Shown: positions 15,942-24,365 of the stretch, piece after piece | Layout: every line of letters starts with the position of its first letter | Position numbering within the stretch: the first letter of the stretch is position 1 | Source of the DNA: Chloroflexota bacterium | GTDB taxonomy: Bacteria > Chloroflexota > Anaerolineae > B4-G1 > DUEL01 | DNA length: 64,000 nt | Direction: 5' to 3' | Assembly: GCA_014874475.1 (NCBI GenBank) | Contig: JADBJJ010000017.1 | Coordinates: 83,577-147,576, forward strand | The notes under the pieces: model-generated | What the model saw: only the letters and a program-made list of their open reading frames with translations | Told to the model about the DNA's origin: nothing | Database searches by the model: none | Position numbers and translations under genes: made by a program

Positions 15942-17240
15942 CTACATCTGCTCCAGTTTTCGCCGTAGGTCCTCCGGCGTCGCAGCGATGAGCGGGATGT
16001 AGCGGGTGCCCGGGTAGTACTGCCGGAAAAAGGCCTCCAGGTCACCTGGCCACAGGCTCGGATTAATCGCGATGACCGTCTTGCTCATCAGTGCTCCGAT
16101 GCCCGCGTCGTCGGCGCTGCTGCCGATAGTCCACCGGTACCGCTCCCAGACGCCACTCTCCAGGATGGCGCGCACCCATGCCGCGTTGGCATTGGGCGGC
16201 AGCAGGACATAGGTGCGGTCGTACTGCTCCCGGGGCAGGCCCCATACTTTGAGGAGGACGGTGAGGGTCATCTGCGCCAGCGGCGCAGCGACCCCTTCGG
16301 CCAGCAAAGCGACCCGATGGTCTCCGGCCTTCTGCGGGGTAAAGTTCCAGATATAGGGCGGGCTGATATTTGCCCCTCCAGGAGTCACCCCAAGCAGGAC
16401 ACCGTCGGGCCCGGCGACGCGCAGCGTCGCGCCGGCCAGTGGTTGGTCGGATTGGGCTGTCACCCGGACCGTCTGCCCGACCTCCGGCGAGGTCGGTTCC
16501 GCCGTCAGTTGTATCTGGGGCGTCGAGCTGATCGCCTCCAGCACCACATCGTCCCAGTAGGCGTCGTTGTGCTTGAAGGACCAGAGAGTACGGGAGCGCA
16601 GGAAAACAGTCACCCTCTCTGACTGGGCGACCACCTCCACCGGCGGGACCTGGTGATAAGCGTTGTAGATATGGGCGCCTTTTCCCCAGACCACCGTGGG
16701 AGCGTAGGGATGGGTGCCGCCCGTGGGGTCCATCCCCACCCAGAAGGTAAAATTGCGGTCGGCGTCGTCCAGGCCCGGGGTGCCTTCTTCGGCGAAAAAC
16801 TGATTATACCCCACGTGGCTCCCCTCGCTCCAGCGGGGGTCGCTCTCGTGGGGAGAGCCCCAGTGGTTGCTCCAGGCATGGGCCCAGGCGGAGAGGCGCA
16901 GACGAGTGCCAGGGGCCACCGTCACCTGCTGAAAGAGCCCGGCATCGTGGATGCGGGAGAAGGTGAAAACCAGACAGCCCCAATTCCCGGTATGGACCCG
17001 GTTCGGTGCGGGCTGGAGCCCGCATGGCCGTACCTCTGGCGCTGCCCAGCCAACGCCATTCTGCGGGTCATGCTCTACCGGCAGGCCGTGCAGATACCAC
17101 ACTCTCCAGCCCTCGGGGCAAGCCATTTCCCCTGCCTCCCGCTCGTAGGGCATGCCCCCCACCGGATAGACAACGCACTGACGGTGTGTGCCTTCCCATC
17201 CCCGCTCAAAATCGCCGTTGTGCAATAAATTGGGCGCCAT
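15942..17240 (-). CDS. carbohydrate-binding-like protein with an Ig-like/bacterial surface module, unknown function
   Basis: The 432-residue product opens MAPNLLHNGDFERGWEG, the typical start of a carbohydrate-binding (CBM4/9- or galactose-binding-like) domain. That domain continues to about residue 245 (YWDDVVLEAIS). A beta-sandwich segment at about 250-335 follows (IQLTAEPTSPEVGQTVRVTAQSDQPLAGATLRV). Residues about 340-432 (LPREQYDRTYVLLPPNANAAWVRAILESGVW...) resemble a GH25-like or phage-tail-associated module of unknown role. I see no signal peptide, which is odd for a sugar-binding protein; non-classical export or an intracellular role is possible. The gene is monocistronic between the YacP-type gene and a convergent NTPase gene. 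Confidence 0.6.
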   Translation of the reverse strand: MAPNLLHNGDFERGWEGTHRQCVVYPVGGMPYEREAGEMACPEGWRVWYLHGLPVEHDPQNGVGWAAPEVRPCGLQPAPNRVHTGNWGCLVFTFSRIHDAGLFQQVTVAPGTRLRLSAWAHAWSNHWGSPHESDPRWSEGSHVGYNQFFAEEGTPGLDDADRNFTFWVGMDPTGGTHPYAPTVVWGKGAHIYNAYHQVPPVEVVAQSERVTVFLRSRTLWSFKHNDAYWDDVVLEAISSTPQIQLTAEPTSPEVGQTVRVTAQSDQPLAGATLRVAGPDGVLLGVTPGGANISPPYIWNFTPQKAGDHRVALLAEGVAAPLAQMTLTVLLKVWGLPREQYDRTYVLLPPNANAAWVRAILESGVWERYRWTIGSSADDAGIGALMSKTVIAINPSLWPGDLEAFFRQYYPGTRYIPLIAATPEDLRRKLEQM

Positions 17241-17444
17241 AGTATCCCCCTTTAGAAATAGACGCGGATTTACCGATAACGGTCACTACCGGCAGAGTTG
17301 TTGCATCCTGAAAGTCGCACCGGGCAACACCCTTTTCGGGCGGCGCGTGGACCCTACCTCCCCACCTGGATAAAGGGACGATAGCAGCAAAGCCAACGCA
17401 GACGCAAGAACGTCGCCGTTACGGACGACTCCGCACCGATCGCC

Positions 17445-17906
17445 CTATTTCCGCCTTCGGAAAAGGTCCAGCCACTCCCGAATCTCGTCCTCGGACATCT
17501 GCGGAGCCCGCTTTTCCTGTGGAGCCGGGGGTGGACTCCGCATAGCGGCGGCGAACTCTTCCGAGGAGACCACCCGCGCGCCAGCCTGCCGGGCTATGCG
17601 CTGGATTTCGCGGTCGGATGACACGACGATCCAGCCAGCGGGGTCGCGGGCCTTCCGCAGCCGCTCCTGAATGATGTCATCGGCGCGGCGGCCCGCGGGA
17701 GCAAAGAGGACCTCCACCTCGGGCGCGCTCCGGGCCCTGGCGCGCCCCCCGACGATGCCCGCATCAAAAACCACTGTCGCCCGCCGCCGATGACGCCGGC
17801 AGTATTGCTGTATCCGGCGCACCAGTTCCGCTTCGTCATCTGGGTCCGCCAGGCTGAGCCCTGCAGTCTTGCCGATCAGATTGTGGCCATCAATCAGAAA
17901 AGGCAT
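17445..17906 (-). CDS. NYN-domain RNase-like protein (YacP family)
   Basis: The 153-residue protein begins MPFLIDGHNLIGK, the hallmark of the NYN/PIN-like fold. Further acidic residues lie in VVFDAG, GRRADDIIQERLRK and IVVSSDREIQRIARQAGARV, giving the four aspartates expected for metal-dependent RNA cleavage. YacP/Rae1-type proteins cut mRNA at the ribosome in Firmicutes; a similar role is plausible. ATG 17906 was chosen because residues upstream in the same frame do not match the family. It follows the acyl carrier protein gene by 10 bases, so they are probably cotranscribed. Confidence 0.82.
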   Translation of the reverse strand: MPFLIDGHNLIGKTAGLSLADPDDEAELVRRIQQYCRRHRRRATVVFDAGIVGGRARARSAPEVEVLFAPAGRRADDIIQERLRKARDPAGWIVVSSDREIQRIARQAGARVVSSEEFAAAMRSPPPAPQEKRAPQMSEDEIREWLDLFRRRK

Positions 17907-17916
17907 AATTGCAGAT

Positions 17917-18165
17917 TCAGGTGCGCTTGGCCTCAAGGGCTTCAGCGTAAAGGCGATAAGCATCTCCGACGGTGCGGACCTGCCAGGCCGCCTCTATCGG
18001 GATCAGGATTCCCTTTTCCTCCAGACTGAGCATCATCTCCACCAACTGGATAGAATCGGCCATCAGGTCCTCCACGAACGATGCCTCCGGCGAGACCTTA
18101 GACTCGTCCACGTCCAGTTCTTCTGCCACAATGCGGCGGAACTCCTCAAAGGTAATCCTGGGCAT
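17917..18165 (-). CDS. acyl carrier protein
   Basis: The 82-residue acidic helical protein has the phosphopantetheine attachment motif LMADSIQLVEMM with the serine near residue 37, in the context EELDVDESKVSPEASFVEDL. No fatty-acid-synthesis genes are beside it; the partner upstream on the same strand is a 377-residue GNAT-type acyltransferase, and the partner downstream a YacP-type RNase. A dedicated ACP beside an acyltransferase suggests that the pair makes an acylated product (inference). It starts with ATG behind GGAGGT. Confidence 0.88.
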   Translation of the reverse strand: MPRITFEEFRRIVAEELDVDESKVSPEASFVEDLMADSIQLVEMMLSLEEKGILIPIEAAWQVRTVGDAYRLYAEALEAKRT

Positions 18166-18232
18166 TGGGACCTCCTGAAGTGAGACGAGTGCACAATGAT
18201 TACGAGAGTGGATCCTCCGTCTCTTGCTTTTT

Positions 18233-19366
18233 TCAAACCAGCGATTGTTGATACACCCGGAAGTGTTTGTACCGTTCGGCTCCCCACCGATGGGCGACCA
18301 GGTTCATCATCAGGTTGTACTCCCCCGTGACAGACCCATCCAGCCAGGCGTATCCCCGCCGGATAAATCCCCGAATCACACCCAGATACAACACCGCATC
18401 TATGCCTCGCATCCGGTACCGGTCCAGCACTCCCATCAGTTTGAAGGATGCCACATCAATCTGGCGGATCAGGCTGCGCACCCGTATCCAGTTGAACGGA
18501 AACAGGCGCCCGTTCAGGTGAATGAGGACCCGGTTGATGTCTGGAATGGCTATTCCGAAACCCACCGGTTCCCCGTCAATTTCCGCGATGAGCGCCATCT
18601 GCGGGTCTATCAGAGAGCGCAGCGAGTTCGCCATCGGGATGAAATCTTCCTCTGCCATCGGGATGTAATCCGGGAAATGCTTTAGGGTTTCGTTGAACAG
18701 ATACCAGACTACCCGCACCTCCCGGTCCCAGTCGTCCAGGCGAATAGAGCGGAGGGTGACCCGGTTGACCCGCTGGGCAGCCTCCGCCACGTGGAGAATC
18801 TCCTGAGGCACATGCTCCAGATTTTCGCCAATCTGGTGCCGGAAGATGCGATAGGCGTAGAAATCGGCATGTTTCTCCATACCGTACTGCTCCAGGAAGC
18901 GGGCGTAGTACGGTGGATTGTGGGATTGGAGCATCACTGGGGGGCAGTCGGCCCCGGCAATGAGGACGCCTCCGTGGTCGGACTGGGTGAAGTTCATCGG
19001 GCCGCGCATCACTGTGGCCCCCCGCTCCCGGAGCCAGTCCCGGGCTGCATCCAGCAAGGCAGTAGCAACGGAGTCATCCTCCACCACCTCAAAGAAGCCG
19101 AAGCCTCCCACTGCCTCGCCCCGGTACTCATTGGCGCGGTGGTCCACAAATGCCACAATAGTTCCCACCACCTCCCGCCCCACCCGGGCCAGCAGACGGA
19201 GGACGTCGGCGTGGCGGAAAAAGGGACTGCGCTCAGGGTCCAGACGCTTCATCTGGTCGGAAATCAGGGGCGGCACCCAGTTCCGGTCCCCGCGATAGAC
19301 CCGCCAGGGGAAGCGGACAAAGGCTTCCAGGTCACGACGACTCCGGACCGGCTCAACGGTCACCAT
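18233..19366 (-). CDS. GNAT-type N-acyltransferase of the long (about 370 aa) family
   Basis: The 377-residue protein starts MVTVEPVRSRRDLEAFVRFPWRVYRGDRNWVPPLISDQ and has two GNAT-like halves: about 5-190 (with RGPMNFTQSDHGGVLIAG and PPYYARFLEQYGM) and 200-377 (with LIAEIDGEPVGFGIAIPDINRVL and MRGIDAVLYLGVIRGFIRRGYAWLDGSVTGEYN). From memory, this architecture resembles E. coli YghO and the GNAT-type bacterial ceramide synthase described in Caulobacter, whose cluster also contains an ACP. Here the ACP gene follows after 67 bases. No serine palmitoyltransferase is in the window, so a sphingolipid role is only a suggestion. It is divergent from the CAP-domain gene. Confidence 0.75.
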   Translation of the reverse strand: MVTVEPVRSRRDLEAFVRFPWRVYRGDRNWVPPLISDQMKRLDPERSPFFRHADVLRLLARVGREVVGTIVAFVDHRANEYRGEAVGGFGFFEVVEDDSVATALLDAARDWLRERGATVMRGPMNFTQSDHGGVLIAGADCPPVMLQSHNPPYYARFLEQYGMEKHADFYAYRIFRHQIGENLEHVPQEILHVAEAAQRVNRVTLRSIRLDDWDREVRVVWYLFNETLKHFPDYIPMAEEDFIPMANSLRSLIDPQMALIAEIDGEPVGFGIAIPDINRVLIHLNGRLFPFNWIRVRSLIRQIDVASFKLMGVLDRYRMRGIDAVLYLGVIRGFIRRGYAWLDGSVTGEYNLMMNLVAHRWGAERYKHFRVYQQSLV

Positions 19367-19469
19367 ACCCTCACCTCCAGTGGTACTATGCCACTAAAAA
19401 GAGAATTTGTCAAATTCGGACCGCGGGCGACCGACCGCGGACGATGGTGGTCCGTGGTCGGTGGTCAGA

Positions 19470-19498
19470 TTGTGGGAACGGCAGCCCTGTGCTACAAT
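19470..19498 (+). promoter_or_regulatory. promoter of the CAP-domain gene, possibly leaderless
   Basis: TTGTGG (19470-19475), 17-base spacer, TACAAT (19493-19498) with TGC before it. The predicted transcript start, about 7 bases downstream, coincides with the ATG at 19505, and no ribosome site precedes it. Confidence 0.6.
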
Positions 19499-19504
19499 AT
19501 TTCT

Positions 19505-20632
19505 ATGCCACTGATGTCTGCTCTAAAGCGATTCATCTGGATACTGGGCGTTCTCTGGGGGCTGGTTCTGGTTGTCGGCCGCGCCGGTGCTCAGCAGGAG
19601 AGTCCGGCGATGGAGTTCTATGCGCGGGTTAACGAGGCCCGGTTGGATAACGGCCTCCCTCCCTACGGCTGGTCCGACCTGCTGGCCGCTGCTGCGCAGC
19701 GGCACGCCAGCGATCTGGCGGCTCACCGCCTGGCTTCCCACACCGGCTCCGATGGCTCCACCCCCCGCCAGCGCATCGCTGAGGCGGGCTATGCTGCATG
19801 GGGCAACGGCGCGGTCGTCGGGGAGAACTTCTGGACCGGATACGGGGATGTTCAGGATGCGCTGGAATGGTTTATGGCAGACCCGCCCCATCGGGAGAAT
19901 ATCCTCAGCAGCCGCTACCGGGAAATCGGCATCGGCGTCGCGACGGATAGCGACGGGCGGGTCTATTACGTTCTGGATTTCGGTGCGCGGCCCAATGTTC
20001 TTTTTATTTTCATCAATGACGGCGCCCCCACAACAGAGTCCCCCCAGGTCGCCATCCGATTGACTAACGAGGAAGCGTATCCCCAGGGGGAGGGGAGCGG
20101 TTATATGGGCCGCGCCATAGAAGTGCGCCTGAGCAACACGCCGGATTTCAGTGGGGTAGCCTGGCAATCGTGGGAACGGCTGCTGCCGTGGACCCTTCCC
20201 GCCGAGCCAGGGGAGCACTGGGTGTACGTGCAATTTCGGGATGGGGCCGGACGGACGGCGGGCTCTGCTGATAGCATCCTTCTGGTGCTGCCTGGAGTAT
20301 CTCCTATCCCGCCCACTCCCACTGAGACGCCAGCCCCGCCGCCTACCTTCACGCCACCCCCCGCGCCATCCCCATCCCCCACACCGCTACCGCCAACAGA
20401 GATTCCCACCCCATCCCCGTCGCCGACTCCCGGCGAGATGCTCTCCCCATCTCCGCCGCTCCCGACTATCCCCCGTGCTGCGACCCGGACTCCGTTTCCC
20501 ACCTGGACGCCCCTGCCCACCATCCCTGCCCGGGCAGGGGGCGGTTCGGACCGCCTGCTGGGGCTCCTCTTCGGTCTTGAGGGGTTCGCCATCATTCTGG
20601 GCATCTATCTGGCTCTGCGACGGCGGACTTAG
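19505..20632 (+). CDS. secreted CAP/SCP-domain protein with Thr/Pro-rich linker and C-terminal membrane anchor
   Basis: The 375-residue protein has a signal peptide (residues 1 to about 33, ending GRAGAQ). A CAP domain follows at about 38-165: FYARVNEARLDNGLPPYGWSDLLAAAAQRHASDLA, VGENFWTG, PPHRENILSSRYREIGIGVA, with the usual two His and two Glu. A beta-rich segment comes next, then a Thr/Pro/Ser-rich linker of about 85 residues, and a C-terminal hydrophobic helix followed by RRR. CAP proteins are extracellular; their bacterial function is mostly unknown. I chose ATG 19505; an alternative in-frame ATG is at 19514. The upstream in-frame extension runs antisense through the acyltransferase gene and is not real. 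Confidence 0.88.
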   Translation: MPLMSALKRFIWILGVLWGLVLVVGRAGAQQESPAMEFYARVNEARLDNGLPPYGWSDLLAAAAQRHASDLAAHRLASHTGSDGSTPRQRIAEAGYAAWGNGAVVGENFWTGYGDVQDALEWFMADPPHRENILSSRYREIGIGVATDSDGRVYYVLDFGARPNVLFIFINDGAPTTESPQVAIRLTNEEAYPQGEGSGYMGRAIEVRLSNTPDFSGVAWQSWERLLPWTLPAEPGEHWVYVQFRDGAGRTAGSADSILLVLPGVSPIPPTPTETPAPPPTFTPPPAPSPSPTPLPPTEIPTPSPSPTPGEMLSPSPPLPTIPRAATRTPFPTWTPLPTIPARAGGGSDRLLGLLFGLEGFAIILGIYLALRRRT

Positions 20633-20690
20633 TGGTTCATCCGGTAAATCCGTGGGAGAATCCTGCCGCTTCCTGGGGCTCTTCCCAGGG

Positions 20691-20807
20691 CGTCATTGCG
20701 AGCCTCCGAAGGGGCGAAGCCATTCCCGGGAACGATTGTAGGATTGCTTCGGGCGCTCTGCGCCCCGAATGAACGTGCCAGGCACTTCAGCAAGTGTCTG
20801 GCACGTT
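20691..20807. repeat. two adjacent intergenic palindromic elements
   Basis: This 305-base gap (20633-20937) between convergent genes holds no gene. Bases 20691 to about 20770 look like a degenerate copy of the widespread CGTCATTGCGAG...GATTGCTTCG palindrome. Next to it is a nearly perfect 16-bp hairpin, 20772-20787 with 20792-20807 (AACGTGCCAGGCACTT against AAGTGTCTGGCACGTT, loop CAGC, one G-U). A related hairpin is at 26274-26298. The hairpin could also end transcripts from both convergent genes, although no T-run follows. Confidence 0.7.
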
Positions 20808-20937
20808 ACTATCCGGAGACTGGTGGCCAGGTGGAATCTTTCGCTTCGTGCCTCCACCAATTTCTTCCTGTGGGAATGGGCTTTGCGTGATAGGGAACTT
20901 GCAAGTAACGGGAGTGACCGGTCGCGGCAGAGGGCAT

Positions 20938-22674
20938 CTACGCCGCCGGAGCCAGCGGTAGAGTAAAACTGAAGACGCTCCCCTCGCCGGGAATCCCCGA
21001 ACTCTCCACCCCGATCTCTCCACCCATCTTCTCCACAATGCGGCGAACGATGGAGAGTCCCAACCCGTGGCCGGTGGCCCTCTGGGTTCCCAGTCGCTCA
21101 AACGGTTGGAAGAGACGGCCCTGCTCCTCCGCCGTCAGTCCGGAGCCGTTATCCCGGACCCAGAAGCGGACCTGGCCCCCCTCCGCTGTGGCGCCCAGTT
21201 CCACGCGCGGGGGATGCCCACCGTACTTCACCGCGTTGCTGATATAGTTGGCCCAGACCTCCTCCACCCATGAGGGATAGCCCAGGGCAACCGGCCAGGC
21301 CGGCGGCACGAGAACCTCTGCCCCTGCATCCTGAATGACCAGCGCCATCCGGTCCATTACAGTAGTGACGATTACAGCCATATTCAGCGGTTGCATCTGG
21401 ATCCCGGTTCGGTTCAATCCAAACAGCAGCATTAACTCCTCAATGATGCGCTCCATCCGGCGAGCGACGCGGATGATATTCCGAACGGAGATACGCCTTG
21501 CCTCTTCGGAGAGGATGGTAGACTCATCATCCAGCAACTCAGCAAACCCCCGGATCGTCGCCAGGGGACTCCTGAGGTCATGCGCCACGGTGTGCCCAAA
21601 GGCGTCCAGTTCGTCGGCGCGGGCCTGCAATTCCCGATTGGCCTGCTGCAGCGCCTCTTCGGCCCGTACCCGTTCGGTGATGTCCCGCAGCAGGATCAGT
21701 TGGCCCCCATAATCCCGATGTCCGTCGGTGAGCGGAGACGACTGGATTTCCAGTGTGTGATCGCCACCCTGAGTACTTCGGTGAATGCGGGTTTCCGGTG
21801 GGATGCGCTCAACCCCTGAACACTCCGGAAGCACGGAAGCCAGGGACTGGCCTGCAACCTCTGCGCCTAGGCCCAACACCCGGCGCGCAGCGGGATTGAG
21901 GTCTATCAGCCGCCCCCCCGCATCCACGACGACCACCCCTTCCTGCATCTGCTCTATCATCGTCGCCCGAGCAATCGGGATCAGGTCCAGAAGACGATAG
22001 CGAAAAATGGCCACCGCAAACGCAACCCCGGCAAAAGCAAAGGCCAGAGGGGTGTAATCTTTCTGCAGTCCAGGGATAAGCCGGAAGATGTAGATAATAT
22101 TGAAGACCAGGGGAAACAGGGCACCCGCAATGATCCATACGGATTGCTGGCGATAGGGATAGAGGGCAAAGGTCTGAGTCCCGATGATCAGGACGGCGCC
22201 GGCGATGAGCAGCAGATAGGAGTAAGACATATGGATCCAGAACCAGGGGCCGTAGGAGACGCTAATGGTCAGCATACCGCCAACGGGCTGGAACGTGTAG
22301 GTGTCCCACAATAGATGGTGGCGAAGGTTGGTCTGAGCGAGGAGGAATGTCACCGCCGGGATCACCATAAGTGGCCAGAAATTTCGGGGGGCCAGCCAGG
22401 ACGTCTTCCCGGTATACTGCAAGGCGAAAGCCAGCCAGGTCAGAGGGACAGCAATGATGAAGAGGTAGTCCAGTTGGGCCCAGAACAGGGTGCCGGCCTC
22501 TGTGGGCCACACCAATTCCAGGGTGTTTCCGATCAGGAATCCAGAAACCGAGAGCATATATAGCCCCAGCGCGGACGCGCCAGGGACATAGCAATGGCGA
22601 AGGGCGTATCCGGCAATCGCCAGAGAAATGATTGCCCCTGTAGGCGCCAGAGCAACAAAAAGAATGTATTGCAA
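20938..22674 (-). CDS. sensor histidine kinase with 7TM input, PAS, HisKA and HATPase domains
   Basis: The 578-residue protein has an N-terminal 7-helix membrane module (residues about 1-228, HisKA_7TM type) and a PAS domain at about 235-335 (EGVVVVDAGGRLIDLNPAARRVLG). The dimerisation/phosphoacceptor domain has H365 in TVAHDLRSPLATIRGF. The ATP-binding domain shows the N box NYISNAVKYGG (about 471-481), G1 RDNGSGL and G2 GHGLGLSIVRRIVEKMGG. It senses an unknown signal at the membrane and autophosphorylates. No response regulator gene adjoins it, so it is an orphan. The gene is monocistronic and divergent from the coiled-coil gene at 23.1 kb. Confidence 0.92.
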   Translation of the reverse strand: MQYILFVALAPTGAIISLAIAGYALRHCYVPGASALGLYMLSVSGFLIGNTLELVWPTEAGTLFWAQLDYLFIIAVPLTWLAFALQYTGKTSWLAPRNFWPLMVIPAVTFLLAQTNLRHHLLWDTYTFQPVGGMLTISVSYGPWFWIHMSYSYLLLIAGAVLIIGTQTFALYPYRQQSVWIIAGALFPLVFNIIYIFRLIPGLQKDYTPLAFAFAGVAFAVAIFRYRLLDLIPIARATMIEQMQEGVVVVDAGGRLIDLNPAARRVLGLGAEVAGQSLASVLPECSGVERIPPETRIHRSTQGGDHTLEIQSSPLTDGHRDYGGQLILLRDITERVRAEEALQQANRELQARADELDAFGHTVAHDLRSPLATIRGFAELLDDESTILSEEARRISVRNIIRVARRMERIIEELMLLFGLNRTGIQMQPLNMAVIVTTVMDRMALVIQDAGAEVLVPPAWPVALGYPSWVEEVWANYISNAVKYGGHPPRVELGATAEGGQVRFWVRDNGSGLTAEEQGRLFQPFERLGTQRATGHGLGLSIVRRIVEKMGGEIGVESSGIPGEGSVFSFTLPLAPAA

Positions 22675-22919
22675 TTCGCTCCTTCAATTCAATTATATCC
22701 GAACTCCATGAAAAGACAAGAGAGGCCCGTCCCGAAAAGCCTCTTCCCAATGTTTCAGACACCCTTTTTACCGTCGGGGGACCAACGGCCAGCCATCATA
22801 CCGTTTGCAACTCCACGCGGTTCTATAGGCTACCCGGTGCCAGGGTAAACGGGCCTGCGAGCCTCTTTACCCCACGCCCGGACCCCCGCTGGATGAGGGC
22901 AACGTCAAGCGCTCTATCA

Positions 22920-22947
22920 TTGCCCCGCTCGGGGACTGTGTTATAAT
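22920..22947 (+). promoter_or_regulatory. extended -10 promoter upstream of the coiled-coil gene
   Basis: TTGCCC (22920-22925), 16-base spacer, TATAAT (22942-22947) with TGT in front of the -10. The leader to ATG 23099 would be about 145 bases. Confidence 0.6.
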
Positions 22948-23098
22948 ATCTCCAACTCTGAGGGGGCTGTTGTGGCGGAACAGGTGTCGCGGCTTAACAA
23001 ATGATTCCGGCAGTAGCCTGCGGGCTGGATTTGCCTCCTCACTTCTCTTATCCCCGTCCTTTTTGGAACAGCAACCAAACTTTGAGGGGAGCCTCCAT

Positions 23099-24295
23099 AT
23101 GGAATTAACCCAACTGAGCCAGATGGTCCAGTGGCTGGACGAGGAGCGCCGCAAGGATAAAGCGCTCATCGCCGCCCTGCAGGAACAGGTCAAACTCCAG
23201 GCCCAGCAACTGGCCCAGCAGCAGGAACTGATCGCGGCTCTTCAGCGGACGGTCGCTGGGCTGGAGACCCTGTCGGCCCAGATCGTCGGCTTCGCTCCCG
23301 CGCTGGAAGGGCTGAAAGCCGAAGTGGGCCGGATGCTGGAGCTGAGGGAGGAGCAGTGGCGCAAGGAGCAGCGGGAGTCTGACCGGGCCCGCCAACTGGA
23401 AATCGGCGCGCTGAAAAATGAAATCGCCAACATAGCCGAGGGCCTGCGCCCTGTCATCCGGATGGAAGAGACACTGGCGGCCCTCCAGGCCGAAACCCGC
23501 CGTCTCTACGAGAACCAGCAGCGGCTGGAAATGGCTGCCACCGACCTGAAGAAACAGGTAGAAGACCGGGCATCCGCTGTGATTTACCTGGAGGAGCAGC
23601 GTCGGGCCGACAATAAGCGCATCACCGCGCTGGAGGCAGAAGCCACCGAACTGCGCCGCCGCGTAGAGGCCACCGACGCCAAATTTCCCCTCCTGGAAGA
23701 GGCCGTCCAGAAACAGAAGCGGTATCTGGAAGAGGGCCTGAAGCCCATCAAGGAGTTTGAGAAGGTTGTGGAGGAACTGCGCGTCGCCGACTTCCGCCGC
23801 AATCAGGAAGTCAAGAAGTGGGCCGGACAGGCCGAAGAAGTGCGCGCAGAACTGGAACGGCTCCGGGATGAGCGACAGCGGTTTATGGAGCAGTACCAGC
23901 GGGCCCAACGGGCGCTGGATGCCCTTTCCGGCCTCCAGACCCGGCTGGAGACCCGCCAGAATGAGACCGCCGAGATGCAGCGGCTGGCAGAGGAACGGCT
24001 GAAGCGGCAATGGGAAGAGTGGCAAGCCGCGCAGGAAAAGGCCCGCCGCAACTGGGAAGTCTCGGTGGAGGAGCGCTGGCGCCACCAGGAACGGGTTAAC
24101 GCATCGGTCGGCAAGCGGCTGGATGCTCTGGCCGCGACCGCGAAATTCTGCTACTCCCAAATTGCCGCCATCTGGGAGACCCGCCGCGCCGACATCGTGC
24201 GCACTTTCGCCCACGCCCGCGAGGCCTACGAGGCCCGTATCACCGAGATAGACGGGCAACTGGCCGCCCTGAAAGAGCACCCGCCGGAGGAGTAA
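23099..24295 (+). CDS. long coiled-coil protein of unknown function
   Basis: The 398-residue, highly charged protein is almost entirely coiled coil: heptad-rich Glu/Arg/Gln/Leu segments from residue 10 to about 390, such as LQEQVKLQAQQLAQQQELIAAL. A WQ/W-containing patch (RLKRQWEEWQAAQEKARRNWEVSVEERWRHQE) lies at about 305-335. No signal peptide, membrane segment or enzymatic motif is present. ATG 23099 follows GAGGGGAGCC. A 16-bp hairpin begins directly after its stop, and selB follows after 70 bases. It could be a cytoskeletal or scaffolding protein, but nothing in the sequence shows this. Confidence 0.75.
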   Translation: MELTQLSQMVQWLDEERRKDKALIAALQEQVKLQAQQLAQQQELIAALQRTVAGLETLSAQIVGFAPALEGLKAEVGRMLELREEQWRKEQRESDRARQLEIGALKNEIANIAEGLRPVIRMEETLAALQAETRRLYENQQRLEMAATDLKKQVEDRASAVIYLEEQRRADNKRITALEAEATELRRRVEATDAKFPLLEEAVQKQKRYLEEGLKPIKEFEKVVEELRVADFRRNQEVKKWAGQAEEVRAELERLRDERQRFMEQYQRAQRALDALSGLQTRLETRQNETAEMQRLAEERLKRQWEEWQAAQEKARRNWEVSVEERWRHQERVNASVGKRLDALAATAKFCYSQIAAIWETRRADIVRTFAHAREAYEARITEIDGQLAALKEHPPEE

Positions 24296-24340
24296 GGATC
24301 AAAGGGTTAGCGAGTCGGCCATGGGCTGATTCTTTGATCC
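24296..24340 (+). terminator. 16-bp hairpin between the coiled-coil gene and selB
   Basis: Arms GGATCAAAGGGTTAGC (24296-24311) and GCTGATTCTTTGATCC (24325-24340), three G-U pairs, 13-base loop. It starts right after the TAA stop. A C-run, not a T-run, follows, so it is either a non-canonical terminator, an RNA-stability element or a control site for selB. Confidence 0.5.
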
Positions 24341-24365
24341 CCCCGATTCAGCCAAGAGGTGTCCC

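Noticed and set aside
18791..19504. Upstream extension of the CAP-domain frame to 18791
   Set aside because: It runs antisense through the acyltransferase gene, and the signal peptide begins at 19505.
22970..23098. N-terminal extension of the coiled-coil protein
   Set aside because: The ATG at 23099 has a ribosome site and begins the coiled coil; the extension has no heptad pattern.
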